From NCBI GenBank assembly GCA_001600055.1, contig BCIV01000018.1, forward strand, positions 248,001 through 312,000: DNA of 64,000 bases, written 5' to 3'. Position 1 is the stretch's first letter, and every line of letters starts with the position of its first letter. This document shows, in pieces, positions 22,172 to 32,420 of this stretch. Both the position numbers and the translations under genes were made by a program. This stretch comes from Filobasidium wieringae. Lineage: Eukaryota > Basidiomycota > Tremellomycetes > Filobasidiales > Filobasidiaceae. The notes below the pieces were generated by a model that worked only from the letters and a program-made list of their open reading frames with translations, searched no databases and was not told where the DNA came from.

Positions 22172-23099
22172 ATGAGGACTTTTAGGGACAAGATAAAGAA
22201 GCAGGTTCGTACCTAGAGTCAAGCAAGAGAATCCTTCTATCTTTCTCGTATTTATCGCATCGTCTCCGGTACTCAGGATGATGACGAGCTATCTCGGGGA
22301 GGGTTGCCAAGAGGTGAATTCACTAGTACAAGTGGTTTGACCATAAATTTATTAATCTTGCTCTGCTGCCTGTCTTCCGGTAGACTTCACACATGCGATT
22401 CCAGTCACTTTAATCGAAGCTCATGCTTTTCTGCAGAAGAGATCGCAAGACGAGAAGACTTTTGGTGCGCCGGGGATGAAAATGGACAATGCGTGAGTGT
22501 CGGAAATTAGTCGAGCATGGCAGACCCGGCGAGATAAGATCCAAGCGATGCCTTGACCGAATTCGAGAACAATGCAATACCGAGGTGGTCAGACCATGCG
22601 ACCATCAGAACCGGATCGACAAGCGAGCCGAACTATTATTGCTGAATGCTTACTCCTCCTGAAAATACAGCGTAGTCAGTGGATGCGTTGAGTACGTGAA
22701 TACACAAAAGGAAAGATTTCAAGGGGAGACGTACATATCCGACGCACGGAAGCGATCGTGAGTTTCTGCTAGATCAGAAGATGTTTCGAATAACTGCTAG
22801 TCAGACTGAAGTATCCTCTTGTCTTTATCTCAGGGAGATCAATATGACATACCCAAACATGGTGGTACCTGTTGAGCTTACGCAACTGCTGAACTTACGA
22901 CCAAGAGACGTAGATGAAGCTAAAATGCTAATCACTTCGTAAGTACCGTTCGGATATATTAAGTACCCCTTAGCATGGCCTGGAAGCTGAACTATGTTCC
23001 ATCGAATCCAGGTTAGAGAAATTCGAAGAGCCAGCAGACATGGAAGCTCTTGGTCAGATCATTGGGATAATCAATCGAGACGAGCACACCGATGAGTAG
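22172..23099 (+). CDS. RPB4: RNA polymerase subunit of the Rpb4/RPC9 family (RPB4-like)
   Basis: Six exons could be placed by splice sites: 22172-22204, 22277-22313, 22384-22492, 22671-22757, 22834-22938 and 23012-23099. All phases agree and give 152 residues. The protein begins MRTFRDKIKKQDDDELSRGG, then has the Rpb4-type N-lobe IPVTLIEAHAFLQKR and CVEYVNTQKERFQG. The C-terminal HRDC-like part is ELTQLLNLRPRDVDEAKMLI and TSLEKFEEPADMEALGQIIG. The DEAKxLI-SLE pattern fits Rpb4 (Pol II stalk, partner of Rpb7), while NLRP is reminiscent of RPC9/Rpc17 of Pol III. I favour Rpb4 because of the DEAK..SLE block. Intron 3 is long (178 nt) compared with its neighbours. Confidence 0.75.
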
Positions 23100-23275
23100 A
23101 GCTCATTGAAGACCTCGCATAGTGGAGGTTGGGTGCACAAACAAAAGTGAACCCCCTCAGACGGTCTGTAATCATAATCTTTTGGTTGTATTCTTTGATG
23201 ACTCCTAGCATAGACCAGTGTGGAGCGAACAGGCTTGATACAAAAATGCAAACACCCGCGTCCAGCGCCATACTA

Positions 23276-23460
23276 CTGCGGCTCTTCCGACGATGTAATC
23301 CCTGTTTGCACCGACAGGTCATCTGTGAGACGCGGATATCGCTCATCTTCTGGCGAGATCACTCGCTTGTCACTCTCATCCTCCACCTCCACCGTAGTCC
23401 ACGCTGCGCAGTCGTCCTTGAGGTGTTCCTCGAGACATTTGGTGATTGTCAGACCAATGT
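23276..23460 (-). CDS. Fragmentary gene, 3' part only, unknown
   Basis: A coding-looking minus-strand segment ends at the TAG near 23276. Its last part contains EDIGLTITKCLEEHLKDDC, then an acidic stretch (TTVEVEDESDKRVISPEDER) and ends SVQTGITSSEEPQ. The reading frame is open leftward from about 23510. Possible upstream exons lie at 23590-23740, where a hydrophobic reading (GTFCFLASYFVPVLKE) precedes a good donor near 23600, but no full model with a start codon could be fixed. The segment may be the end of a small membrane or mitochondrial protein. The function is unknown. Confidence 0.4.
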
Positions 23461-23625
23461 CTTCAATTGGCTTTGAAATCTGACAATGGTCTTGATAATC
23501 TATTCCTTATACTTGTCAAACTGGCAACGCTCAGGACCGGCCCAGTCAAGGAGGGAGAACAACCAAGAGAGAATCGCAAGCATGAGCTGTGTCATGAACG
23601 TACCCTCCTTCAGCACAGGTACAAA

Positions 23626-23685
23626 GTAGCTTGCAAGAAAGCAGAACGTGCCGAGTAGGAGAAAACAGTAGCTTGCGAGAAAGCA
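23626..23685. repeat. Short direct repeat (two near-identical 19-mers)
   Basis: AGTAGCTTGCAAGAAAGCA (about 23626-23644) recurs as AGTAGCTTGCGAGAAAGCA (about 23667-23685) with one mismatch. The copies are some 40 bp apart. They lie where upstream exons of the fragmentary minus-strand gene would be, so this may be a small local duplication. Confidence 0.6.
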
Positions 23686-24021
23686 GCCAGTGGTGGTCTG
23701 AGGGGGGTTGTTGGCAGTTGGCAGGCTCCAACAGCAATGTACGGAAATGCCACGTCAGAAATGAATGTATGCGTTATCGGCAAGAGAGACGTTGGATCAT
23801 ATCGACATCGTCAGGCGTCAGGCCTCGTCCATGGCTCGGCATACATGCCTCGGGGGAGCACATCCACATCACCTCTCTTGATCTCTTGCCTCTCACAAGC
23901 TTATCGAATATCGCCCTAGACATCTGGTGATAACCCACAACCCCTAATATGCCTCACTCTTGTTACAATCTATAAACCTGCGACACCTTATCTCCAAACC
24001 GCAAACACTACTACTATAGCT

Positions 24022-26631
24022 ATGCCTAATCAAGAACCTCGGCGACGAACGTCGTCTATCGCATCCCATACCGCTCATCATCCTCGTTCTCATGGACTCA
24101 AGAGAACATCATCTCATGTCAGCGCAGCTGGAGCTCGAGTGCCAGGGCTACAAGCTTTGACCAGCGCGAAGATGGAGAGACTGTCATCCAACAAGAGTGA
24201 AGAGGATAAGACCGCGTTGAAGACTAACAAGTCTTCTGTAGGATTGGCGAGGAGAAAGAGTTCCACCATAGGAGACGATGTAAGTGTACACGATAAGTTC
24301 AAATTCCGGCAGTTACCGGCCGCTTACTCGTTTGATTCGCAATCTACCCAAAAGCGGCCGAAACAGTTTAGAACAGCTCGATCTGACACGCATTTACCAA
24401 GATTGGGTGGTATGACTACTGCCCGGACTGGAAAACGACCTGGAGCCAAATCGCACAACTCGGATAGTAAACGTGGGGAAGTGAAGCCGGAAGAGGAGGA
24501 ATGGGATAGCGATGGCTCAGAGGACGATGCGGAGGAGCATAAGCCGTCAGGCGAGGGCGCTCATCAGCCTGCGCAGCCGGCAGGGGTCGAATCGGATTCG
24601 GATTCAGAGGAGGAAACCACCGACGAAGACGAAGATGATGACGAGGAGGAGCACTTAGTTATCAAGACTAAAGGCTCGAAAGCAGCTCCTCCAATTAAAC
24701 GGACAGTCGTAGATCAGGCTGCGAACCCACCACCTCCAGCCGAACCAACGCGGACTCGATCAGCAGCAGAGACTCAACAGCCGACAAGATTGTCCGAAAG
24801 ATCTCGAAGTCGGAGCAGAAATAGACAATCGTTCTCCACGGCTAAAGCTAGGAGGAAAGGTAGCGAACGGCGTCTATCGACCGCTAGCAATGCAGAACCA
24901 GGAAGGACGGGTGTGTTCTCTCGTACCAAATCTCAGATAGGGTTTGATCTACACGACACGAACGGTGGACACAGAGATGATGATGATGATGAGGATCGCA
25001 GTTCGTCCGATAACGATCGGCACGAAATCGAGCGAGACCAGAACCGGACGATCCTCAATGATCCCTCCAGATTTAAAGATACTCAGGGGTACCAGACGAC
25101 ACCAACTGGGGTCATCGCACCAAAGCAGTCCCTCAAATCTCCTGAAGCCCAATCGGGGCCTCAGCAAGCGTCACGGCAGCATGAACAACGAAGCACCGAT
25201 TCGAACAATAAATCAGCACCGGATACAGTGCTTTCTCCCAAATCGGTCTTGAACCTTGAGGATGATGAGAACAAACCAGGTTTCCCATTCCCTGTTGCCG
25301 AGGGGAAAGCATCTTCTCAACAAAACATCTCTGGAGGTGTCTCTAACCGGCAAATTACGGGTAGTCAGAGAAAGGCGAGATCGCCGGCTGCTTCCACCGA
25401 TGCTCCAGAAGGATCTTCAGAGGGTTCAGACACGCAGACCTTGATCGGCTCTAATGCTTCGCTCGGCCGGTCCTCTACACCGCATATGACCTCGGCTTCA
25501 GGTCTGCCATCAATAAGCCAAGGTCCTGTCACTCCCAATAAGAAGTCGAGTAATCCTCCACCCAATGCTGCGTTGAACCGACATGTCCGAACCAGAAACT
25601 CGCATACTTCGTTACGATCGCTAGCTTCCATGCGTATTGGACCTCCTCCTCATCTACTGACATCTCCTGGTGGGGGTAAATCCAGAGTAGCAAGTCTATC
25701 AGGACGGTCGACCGCAATTGCTGCACCTCAACTTAATAAGGAGGAGGCAAGAGGATCCTGGAGTACAAGTCCGACTGAGATTACTAATCTGGACTCTGAC
25801 GTAACGGGTAGGCCCGCAGAACTGGCTCGCCCAGAGGGTATGCCTCGAATCGGAAGCCAAAGAAGTCTCAGAGAGTACTTTGGGCTGCCTTCAGCATCTA
25901 GGAGTGGGAAAGATGGGGAGCGTAATCTGGAGGCCCTTAGGAAAGCGAGTTTTACGTCTGCCAGTGGCGCTAGAATGACGAGAGCAAGCAGTACTGCAGC
26001 TCTGACCACGCTTGGTGCCAGCAGTCAGGGACCAAGCCGACTTTCCGCTCAATCGGTCGCTCAGGCAGCTGCTAGACTTCCTGCTACTTCCTCCCTCACT
26101 GCTTCCGCTTATGGCGATCAATTACCCGAATCCTCTCAAGTAGGGCTCATCTCGCGATTCTTGACACCTTCGAGCTGGAATCCTCGCAATGCGAATACCC
26201 AGGCAAAACAGGACAAGAATGGCAAATCCCGAGCCAGTACTTCGTTAGGAACATCTAACAAGGCTAGTGTGTTTCCTGAAAGTCCATACGCTGCAGCCCA
26301 CGCGAGTCTCGTGCGAACCCTGATGGAAGATGGAGCGAGAACGGTCCCAATTTTGGTCAATGGTCCGCTTTCGAGACACCGAAGTGAATCTGGCACGATC
26401 CCTAAAACGACCAGTTCCTTTGCATCCTTGACGATAACGCCAGCACATCAGGAAGATGGATACAGAGCGAAGGGTTACAAGGACGGAAAGAATGGGAAGA
26501 ACGGGGTCGTAGGTGATGAGGTTGTATGGGGACTGACGCCGTTTGAGATGAGCGTCAGTCGATGTCTGAATCAAAGAAAGGGTGCAGTGAAGTTGAGCAC
26601 GGGCGGGCCACTGGGCCCACTATCTTCTTGA
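24022..26631 (+). CDS. Large intrinsically disordered Ser/Arg-rich protein (possibly TCO89-like)
   Basis: This is a single uninterrupted frame of 869 residues, unusual among the intron-rich genes here. The N-terminus has repeated basic-Ser patterns (RRRTSSIASH, LKRTSSHVSA, LARRKSSTIG) that look like basophilic kinase sites. A segment KFKFRQLPAAYSFDSQ follows. Acidic runs lie around residues 155-215 and near residue 320 (a GAT-repeat-encoded Asp run at 24976-24993). The rest is Ser/Pro/Thr-rich. A more ordered C-terminus contains SPYAAAHASLVRTLMEDG and VVWGLTPFEMSVSRCLNQRK. No catalytic domain is visible. The layout recalls TORC1 accessory proteins of the TCO89 type, but that is only a weak resemblance. 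It could equally be another signalling scaffold. Confidence 0.8.
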   Translation: MPNQEPRRRTSSIASHTAHHPRSHGLKRTSSHVSAAGARVPGLQALTSAKMERLSSNKSEEDKTALKTNKSSVGLARRKSSTIGDDVSVHDKFKFRQLPAAYSFDSQSTQKRPKQFRTARSDTHLPRLGGMTTARTGKRPGAKSHNSDSKRGEVKPEEEEWDSDGSEDDAEEHKPSGEGAHQPAQPAGVESDSDSEEETTDEDEDDDEEEHLVIKTKGSKAAPPIKRTVVDQAANPPPPAEPTRTRSAAETQQPTRLSERSRSRSRNRQSFSTAKARRKGSERRLSTASNAEPGRTGVFSRTKSQIGFDLHDTNGGHRDDDDDEDRSSSDNDRHEIERDQNRTILNDPSRFKDTQGYQTTPTGVIAPKQSLKSPEAQSGPQQASRQHEQRSTDSNNKSAPDTVLSPKSVLNLEDDENKPGFPFPVAEGKASSQQNISGGVSNRQITGSQRKARSPAASTDAPEGSSEGSDTQTLIGSNASLGRSSTPHMTSASGLPSISQGPVTPNKKSSNPPPNAALNRHVRTRNSHTSLRSLASMRIGPPPHLLTSPGGGKSRVASLSGRSTAIAAPQLNKEEARGSWSTSPTEITNLDSDVTGRPAELARPEGMPRIGSQRSLREYFGLPSASRSGKDGERNLEALRKASFTSASGARMTRASSTAALTTLGASSQGPSRLSAQSVAQAAARLPATSSLTASAYGDQLPESSQVGLISRFLTPSSWNPRNANTQAKQDKNGKSRASTSLGTSNKASVFPESPYAAAHASLVRTLMEDGARTVPILVNGPLSRHRSESGTIPKTTSSFASLTITPAHQEDGYRAKGYKDGKNGKNGVVGDEVVWGLTPFEMSVSRCLNQRKGAVKLSTGGPLGPLSS

Positions 26632-26826
26632 GCTTTTCGCGAAAAATTGTAACAAAAACAAGTTGTATAAATCTATGAGAATTATTCCAGATCCCGGCTC
26701 TCCTTACAACCGTGTCCTGCGTTAGTACGTGTAGTCATCACTTTAGTAGCCGGTCACAGCAAGCGAAAACATAGCCAATTATCTAGCTAGAGCTGAATCC
26801 ATGATGTGGCTCGCAACAGACACGCA

Positions 26827-27480
26827 TCAGAGGCAAAACGACCGAATCATGCTTTTGAGTAGCTTGCCAAGTTCATGGACTACTGTGCTACTGTCAACCT
26901 CCCGTTGATGCTCGGTTTTGGTGGCGAGACGCGTCAAGCGAGTTTCAGATCTTGAGACTTGGATCAAGTCGCTTTGCTCGTCAAAGGCATCGAACTTCTT
27001 TCGATCAAATGTAAACAAATAGCAGATCTACTGTCCACAAGCTAGCAACCTACGATATACACTATACAAGACAATGCTCCTCATCTCCCATCCGTAACAG
27101 GGGCAATACCAAGTCATCGCTCTCAAAACTGCACAAACCCTGCAACCGCGAATATTCTCCGTCAATCGGCCATGCTTCGGTCCGTCGTTCCCCGTAGGTG
27201 ATCAGGTTCATCGATTCAGAGGAAGATTCAAAGGTCTGAACTGTCCGGTAACCAAACACAACAGGCGACCCGTCCAACTCTTTCGCTCCTCTGAGTAGTC
27301 CCTGCAAATCAGAGGCGGAATATCACGAGGCTATAATGCATTGGCTAGCAACACTACAGACCCAGAAAATCATTCACGTACCACCTTTCAGCTTCGACGA
27401 ACAGCTCCCGTTGAACCACCCTCTACTATTGTACATGCTTCGTGTATCAACTCCTCCTTTTCATCCCGACATAGACTTGG
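26827..27480 (-). CDS. Candidate spliced gene of unknown function, overlapping the + gene start
   Basis: Two good minus-strand exon candidates are seen. One, 27300 down to about 27070, begins after the acceptor TTTGCAG and reads GLLRGAKELDGSPVVFGYR, QTFESSSESMNLITYGERR and RMGDEEHCL. The other, about 27030-26830, reads LFTFDRKKFDAFDEQSDL and ends LGKLLKSMIRSFCL with a stop. An upstream exon around 27390-27470 (DEKEELIHEACTIVEGGSTG) would join in phase 0. It would then overlap the plus-strand gene at 27336, so one of the two models must be wrong there. No start codon or family was identified. Confidence 0.35.
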
Positions 27481-28253
27481 TGGAGATGATGAAACTCGTC
27501 AACTCGATTGCTGGACAGGATTTAGACCCACTCATATCTTGCAGATGCGGACAGCTGCAGCCAGATTGCTATAAAGGAAAACTCGGATTTCTGGGCCTAA
27601 ACTATTTCAAGGCTTTTCAGTATTTGAGTCCTGAAAATCAAGAAAAGGTTCTTATACCTCTCCCAGTCGAGAAGGTCGATGCCCGCAGAGCTGGAACAGA
27701 GGACGACAACAAGGAATTATCCAAGCTTAGACAGCACATTGCTAAACTCGAGGCGGACTTGTTGGTTGCTAGTAATGGATGGAAGTCTGTAGGAGCGTCA
27801 ATTGGACCCACGATAGCGAGAATGGCCGGGCACGACCGAGCCATAGAAGGCTATGAAAAAGCTGTGGCTGTGATGAGAAGCGAGCTGGACGTGGCTAGAA
27901 GCAATCTGAAAGGAACCAGGTTCAAGCTTGATCTGAAGCGGAACGAACTGGATTCGACGAAAAGCGAGTTGAATGCGGCGACTACCAAACTGCACACGAC
28001 GGAAGATGAGCTAGAAGTACGGAAAACCCAATTAACTTACTTGGAAACACAACGCAAGGAGACTGAGGAAGCTATGAGAGCTCAAAAACTTGACCTGGAT
28101 GCGAGGACAAGCGAACTAAGTGCTACGAAAACCCAGCTAGCTCTAACCGAACAACGATTCGAGGAGACCGTGACGAGTATCAAAGAGCTTGCCGCGCGGA
28201 ATCCACTTCTCTGGGGAGACTACGATAGTACGGGAGATAATTCTACCCCATGA
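27336..28253 (+). CDS. Coiled-coil protein, unknown function
   Basis: This is an intronless frame of 305 residues. The first ~95 residues are mixed, with a small Cys cluster (SCRCGQLQPDC) and HPDIDLVEMMKLVNSIAG. From about residue 120 on there is a long Glu/Lys/Leu/Ser coiled coil with repeated units such as LDSTKSELNAATTKL, TTEDELEVRKTQL and ARTSELSATKTQL. It ends NPLLWGDYDSTGDNSTP. The start is uncertain: the ATG at 27336 is the first in frame, but a minus-strand candidate overlaps the first 150 bases. No family was recognised; coiled coils of this type are seen in structural or tethering proteins. Confidence 0.65.
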   Translation: MHWLATLQTQKIIHVPPFSFDEQLPLNHPLLLYMLRVSTPPFHPDIDLVEMMKLVNSIAGQDLDPLISCRCGQLQPDCYKGKLGFLGLNYFKAFQYLSPENQEKVLIPLPVEKVDARRAGTEDDNKELSKLRQHIAKLEADLLVASNGWKSVGASIGPTIARMAGHDRAIEGYEKAVAVMRSELDVARSNLKGTRFKLDLKRNELDSTKSELNAATTKLHTTEDELEVRKTQLTYLETQRKETEEAMRAQKLDLDARTSELSATKTQLALTEQRFEETVTSIKELAARNPLLWGDYDSTGDNSTP

Positions 28254-28320
28254 TAGCGTCAGGTAGCGATGTAGGGGGTATAGCATAAGGTGAGAAGTTA
28301 CAACTTTACTGTGCATACTG

Positions 28321-31300
28321 CTACGACGGAGGATAACTGTTTTCTCCTCCAGCGGTTGCATTGGGAAGATAGGGAAGCGGTCGAGGCATGCTGGAGATTG
28401 AATTTTGCTGCCGAGAAGACTTCCGCGTTTTGCGTTTATCCTGCATGGACTCGGGGCTCCCGCTCACGCTTCGATCGCTCGGAGCGCTAACTTCCTCATC
28501 GTCGGAAGCCATCACTAGACCTTGTCGCTCCTCCTTATCCATCTCCGCTTCGTCTTTCCGCAGATGAGGATAATCTTTGTTTGCTTTATGTGACCGATTA
28601 CGCTTCTGCTCACGGTCTTTACTGCCCCGACGCGGGTTAAGATGCAAATCTGGAGCGTCAGAATTCGTAAATCTATTCAAGATCGTATGGAAGCTTGCTC
28701 GACTGCTGCCAGATGCGGGAATACCCAGATTTGGCGGAGGCGGTTGCTCGGTGACATCGTATTCTAATGTCGGTAACGCAGCGTTCTCGTTTCCTGTTGG
28801 AGGGGAAGTAGTCAAGTCCCGACCATAATTGTTTCTTCGTTCGTGCGCTGCAATCATCTGCGACGCAGTTTCTGGCATCTCCGGAATGGGTACGATAGAT
28901 GACCCTGAATAACCACGATTGCCAAAAGTAGGACGGCCTGGACTGGAAGTCGGGTCTTCACCTGCATGGACGTGCATATGAGAGGTGTGCAGCGCTCCAA
29001 CCTTTCCTTTCCGGTCGTATTGATGCACAGTATCGTTGTCATCGAACTGAGCTCAGAAGACAGTCAGAGGACGTGCATCGTTCGGAAGACATCACGACGT
29101 ACCTTAAGTGTTGCCCGTCTCTGCCCGTGAGCGGCCGATGATGGTGCGGAGTGAAGCGAGACCTGATCGAAAGTATCATCCGCAAAACTCATAGGACCAT
29201 CGGAAACTGTTTTCGGGTCCAATGTTTTAGCATCAAAGCACTTGAGCTTCGCGGTCGAACGAAAATTACTGACGAGAATAGCGAGGCAGACTCGATGGAT
29301 CAGTGTTCCCTTCGTTTTGCCATGGTTGTGAATAAGTATTGCTGGATGCCATCCTTGAGGGCAGTGGGCGGCCAGGAAGAGAGCTAGCGTTGGAAAGCCT
29401 CCGAGCGGATCGTGCTCTGAGAATGCTCCCAACTGTTCCGAAACCTCCTCGCAAAGCGTCCATACCCGCTGTCAAATAGTTTCAGCTTGGTATGTTATTC
29501 AGCTCATACGAGGTGACTAACGTTCTTCTAATCCAGTAATGTTGTTCTTTTCGACGTCTTCTGCTTGACTTCTGGATGCTGCCATTAGCATAGTTGATCG
29601 TCGGTCGAGCTTTTCGAAATTCTTCGGATCGACTGGTAAGATTTAAGGTCAGACCAATCCCGATTGGCTTTATTTCTGGTGCTCACCTTTGGACATTTGC
29701 AGCAACGTGATCCCTAAGCAAGTCACACTACATCCATGTAAATCAGCATTTACATCGCGAATTCGCGCCCGAAGGTACCCACAGGAAGCCCATGATCATG
29801 GTCACCAATGATACAGCGCTAGTCTTCAAGCCTTGATATAGAATCTAAGTGCACGCGGGACGATGAGTCGATCCGACCGGTTGATCTGTACTGATATGCT
29901 ACGCTTACGAAGGAGGAGATCAGGGTGCAAGAGGTAAACATCACATAGTATGTCGGAGTGACTATATCATAGCGAAAGACAAGATCAGGAGTGGACTCTC
30001 GAACAGCTCTTGGAGCTAACACTGACCCATGGAAGTGTTGAACAGCTCCAAAGCCTATCGAGACGACTGTCAGCACCGATGACTTGAGATCCCGTGACAA
30101 GATTACTCACCTTGTTCAGGTAATTGATTCTGCGAACCAAGACTACTCAGCTTTGAAATTTCTGAAGAAGAGGATCGGCATGTACATACTCGATGAGGAG
30201 GGTGATTATGGTGAACACTGTAACCACGTACAGGAACCAATGCCTGAATTGGCTGTCACTGTGTAGTACACCTTGAATAAGCACGTGTCAGAACAGACAG
30301 AGGCAACTAAGATGACTAACCCTCGGATACTCGTCATGATGGCTGCTCCGACCCCTTGCAGGGTACTGACTGCATACCGAACAAGAAGATCAATTTGTTA
30401 CTTCAGGACGGACTACAATAAAGATACTTACCACTCAAGCCTCCGATCAAGCTACAAATCCCAATGTACACGAACTGGTTAGTTTTCCCCCACTTCGGTC
30501 CGGCATAAAATGCTAGAACGAGCGATGCTATGATGCAGATCCCGGCTGTAAGAGGCAAGTAGTGGATCAGATCGAATCCGAAAGGATAACCAGAGAGCAG
30601 ACTCACCCCAGGATAAAAAGCCTATCCGAAGAGGAACATACATGTTAGTACAGTATACTTGCCTTTTGGAAACAACAGAATCAAGAGGAATTTACCAGGA
30701 GACTTTGAATCAGACAAGTGTCAGCCTGAAACTAACCATACTCATCAAAGTGAACCACTCACGATCCATAACTTTTGGAAAACGGGAATCGTTTCCGCAC
30801 TCTGTGTTTCCGGAGCATTCAAACTATAAACGAATTAATTCAGCTGAAATCGCAACAAAGTACAATTTGGGTGGCCGACTTACGCTAAGATCGTCGCACC
30901 GAGAATGACGAGTGCACATCCGAGCCATCCCTGAGGGAAGTCAAATACTTGAGTCAGCTATGATTAGGATCGAGATGATCGAGAGAGACTTACGAAAAAA
31001 GTCAACGTCTCGCTCAAGAAGAACTTGGACATGATTGCGCAGACCACCTGTTGCGCGATATCGGTAATCAGTTCGGAGCCGTGAAGTGCAGTCAAAACGA
31101 TATCTGACTTACCACACTCAGCGCTCCTAGCGGTGTGACCAGGATAGCTGCAGTGAAAGCTATAACCCCCTCAAACATATCAGCTCAACTATCCTGGTAC
31201 TCATATCCTGCCATCCAAACGAGAAGAAAGGCAAACTCACCGAACGCAGCGAAATTACAAATCTCCCCGACGATCATCATGCTCATCCCAGTCCACCAGA

Positions 31301-31616
31301 TCCAGTTCTTCAAATAAGCATGTCCCTCTCCTGCCAAGTTCCCTGATTTCTTGGTAGCATTGATCAATCCCTTTTTCTTCACCACCTGATACATCCAAGC
31401 AAATGTTGAGAGGTCGGTAAAGGGGGTCATGTGAGTCTGCGGAAGGAAAGAGGGACGTACGAAAGATGCTCCGATGAGAAGTCCACTGACTATTGCAAGG
31501 GAAACACCGATGATTTTGTACGAGGCTGGGGCGGTTGATGCGGGATGACCAGTCTCGGTTGAGGTCGATGTCGAGGTGGAGCTTGCGGTCGAAGAGAGGG
31601 ATTGAGAGGAAGACAT
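28321..31616 (-). CDS. NIPA-type magnesium transporter (DUF803 family)
   Basis: This is a multi-pass membrane protein of the NIPA/DUF803 Mg2+ transporter family, related to drug/metabolite transporters. It starts at the ATG at 31616 with a Ser/Thr-rich N-terminus. The first TM and the family signature follow: YKIIGVSLAIVSGLLIGASF joins across an intron to KKKGLINATKKSGN, then AGEGHAYLKNWIWWTGMSMM and IVGEICNFAAFGE. More TM exons lie at 31170-29680, including FFLSETLTFFGWLGCA, GYPFGFDLIHYLPLTAG and VTPTYYVMFTSCTLISS. A long cytosolic tail (29600-28321) is Ser-rich and disordered (DALRGGFGTVGSILRARSAR, a His-rich HTSHMHVHAGED, and an acidic Lys-rich end) and stops at 28321. More than ten introns interrupt the membrane part. 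The transported ion is inferred from the family. Confidence 0.88.
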
Positions 31617-31986
31617 GTTTATGGATTGCCGAGAAAGGGATTCAGGAGGAAGAAGTTGTTACGACTATCTCGCACAGTCGTGAGGGTGCTGAAAACGAGC
31701 GAATTCGCTCCCTATTCCAAGACGAGCGCTTTGATGCTAGATGCTTGAAGAAACGGAATGTCCAGGTCGTAATAGGATATCGGAAACGCCTGAATCTATC
31801 CAGGAGCCGATCAAAGGAATGTAGGTAGCTAGCCGTACGTGTAACAACCGTTTCGCCCGAGTCGGACTATGTCTCTCAAGGAAGATAGTACGGTTCGTAG
31901 TCCAAACCGTAGGAGGGCGGGCGATGCGGTAGCTACACCGATTGTCGATTGCGGCCTGTCTGTTTAGTCACCGTAGTTGACTGGAT
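31617..31986. promoter_or_regulatory. Upstream region of the NIPA-type gene
   Basis: These 370 bases lie between the NIPA-type start and the unresolved small gene, both on the minus strand. They should contain the transporter promoter. No motif or RNA gene was recognised. Confidence 0.4.
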
Positions 31987-32420
31987 TTACTGGATGCTGT
32001 GTCTCTTGTTTCGCCTGCGAGAACGGGAGCGATTGTATGCGCTGCGATGGGTCCGAGCTGTACTATAATCCGAAACTTGCTTGTCTGTATACCAGTATCT
32101 ACTGGAACCGTAGGTCGATGCTAGATACTTGACTCTTCTACCTTGCACCTCGAGTCTTATTGTCCGATCACCAAAGACAACAACCTCTCGCTCACCTACA
32201 GACCTCGCTACCATTTCCCATCAATTGCTTCCGTCCCACGCGACGATCATCACACTCGCGCGGGTATCTAACCCCAATCCCAGCCATCCCCTCGCCCCTG
32301 ACTTACCCCGCACGTCCAGCTTCACAGGTTCGTATGAAGGGCAGGCATGAATCGGGATCTTACATGGATACAGAAGACGATGTTCTCGAGAGGTACATGT
32401 TCCACTTAACGTGGTATTCT
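31987..32420 (-). CDS. Unresolved small spliced gene
   Basis: A minus-strand frame reads PSYEPVKLDVRG, then a GTAAGT donor near 32305 and a TAG acceptor near 32193. These join in frame to GEREVVVFGDRTIRLEVQ. After that two endings are possible. Without further splicing the frame continues to an Arg/Ser-rich tail (YNRSRSRRRNKRHSIQ, stop at 31987). Splicing a 44-nt intron near 32140-32100 gives SKFRIIVQLGPIAAHTIAPV with a stop near 31975. If the first intron is retained, the frame stays open except for a single TGA. No start ATG could be fixed and no family was recognised. Confidence 0.3.

Noticed and set aside
24944..25252. Second plus-strand frame inside the disordered-protein gene
   Set aside because: Driven by the GAT repeat read in another frame; the 869-codon frame is continuous and consistent.
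31980..32200. Selenocysteine-type TGA readthrough
   Set aside because: The TGA lies inside a well-formed intron and most fungi lack selenocysteine machinery, so splicing is the simpler explanation.
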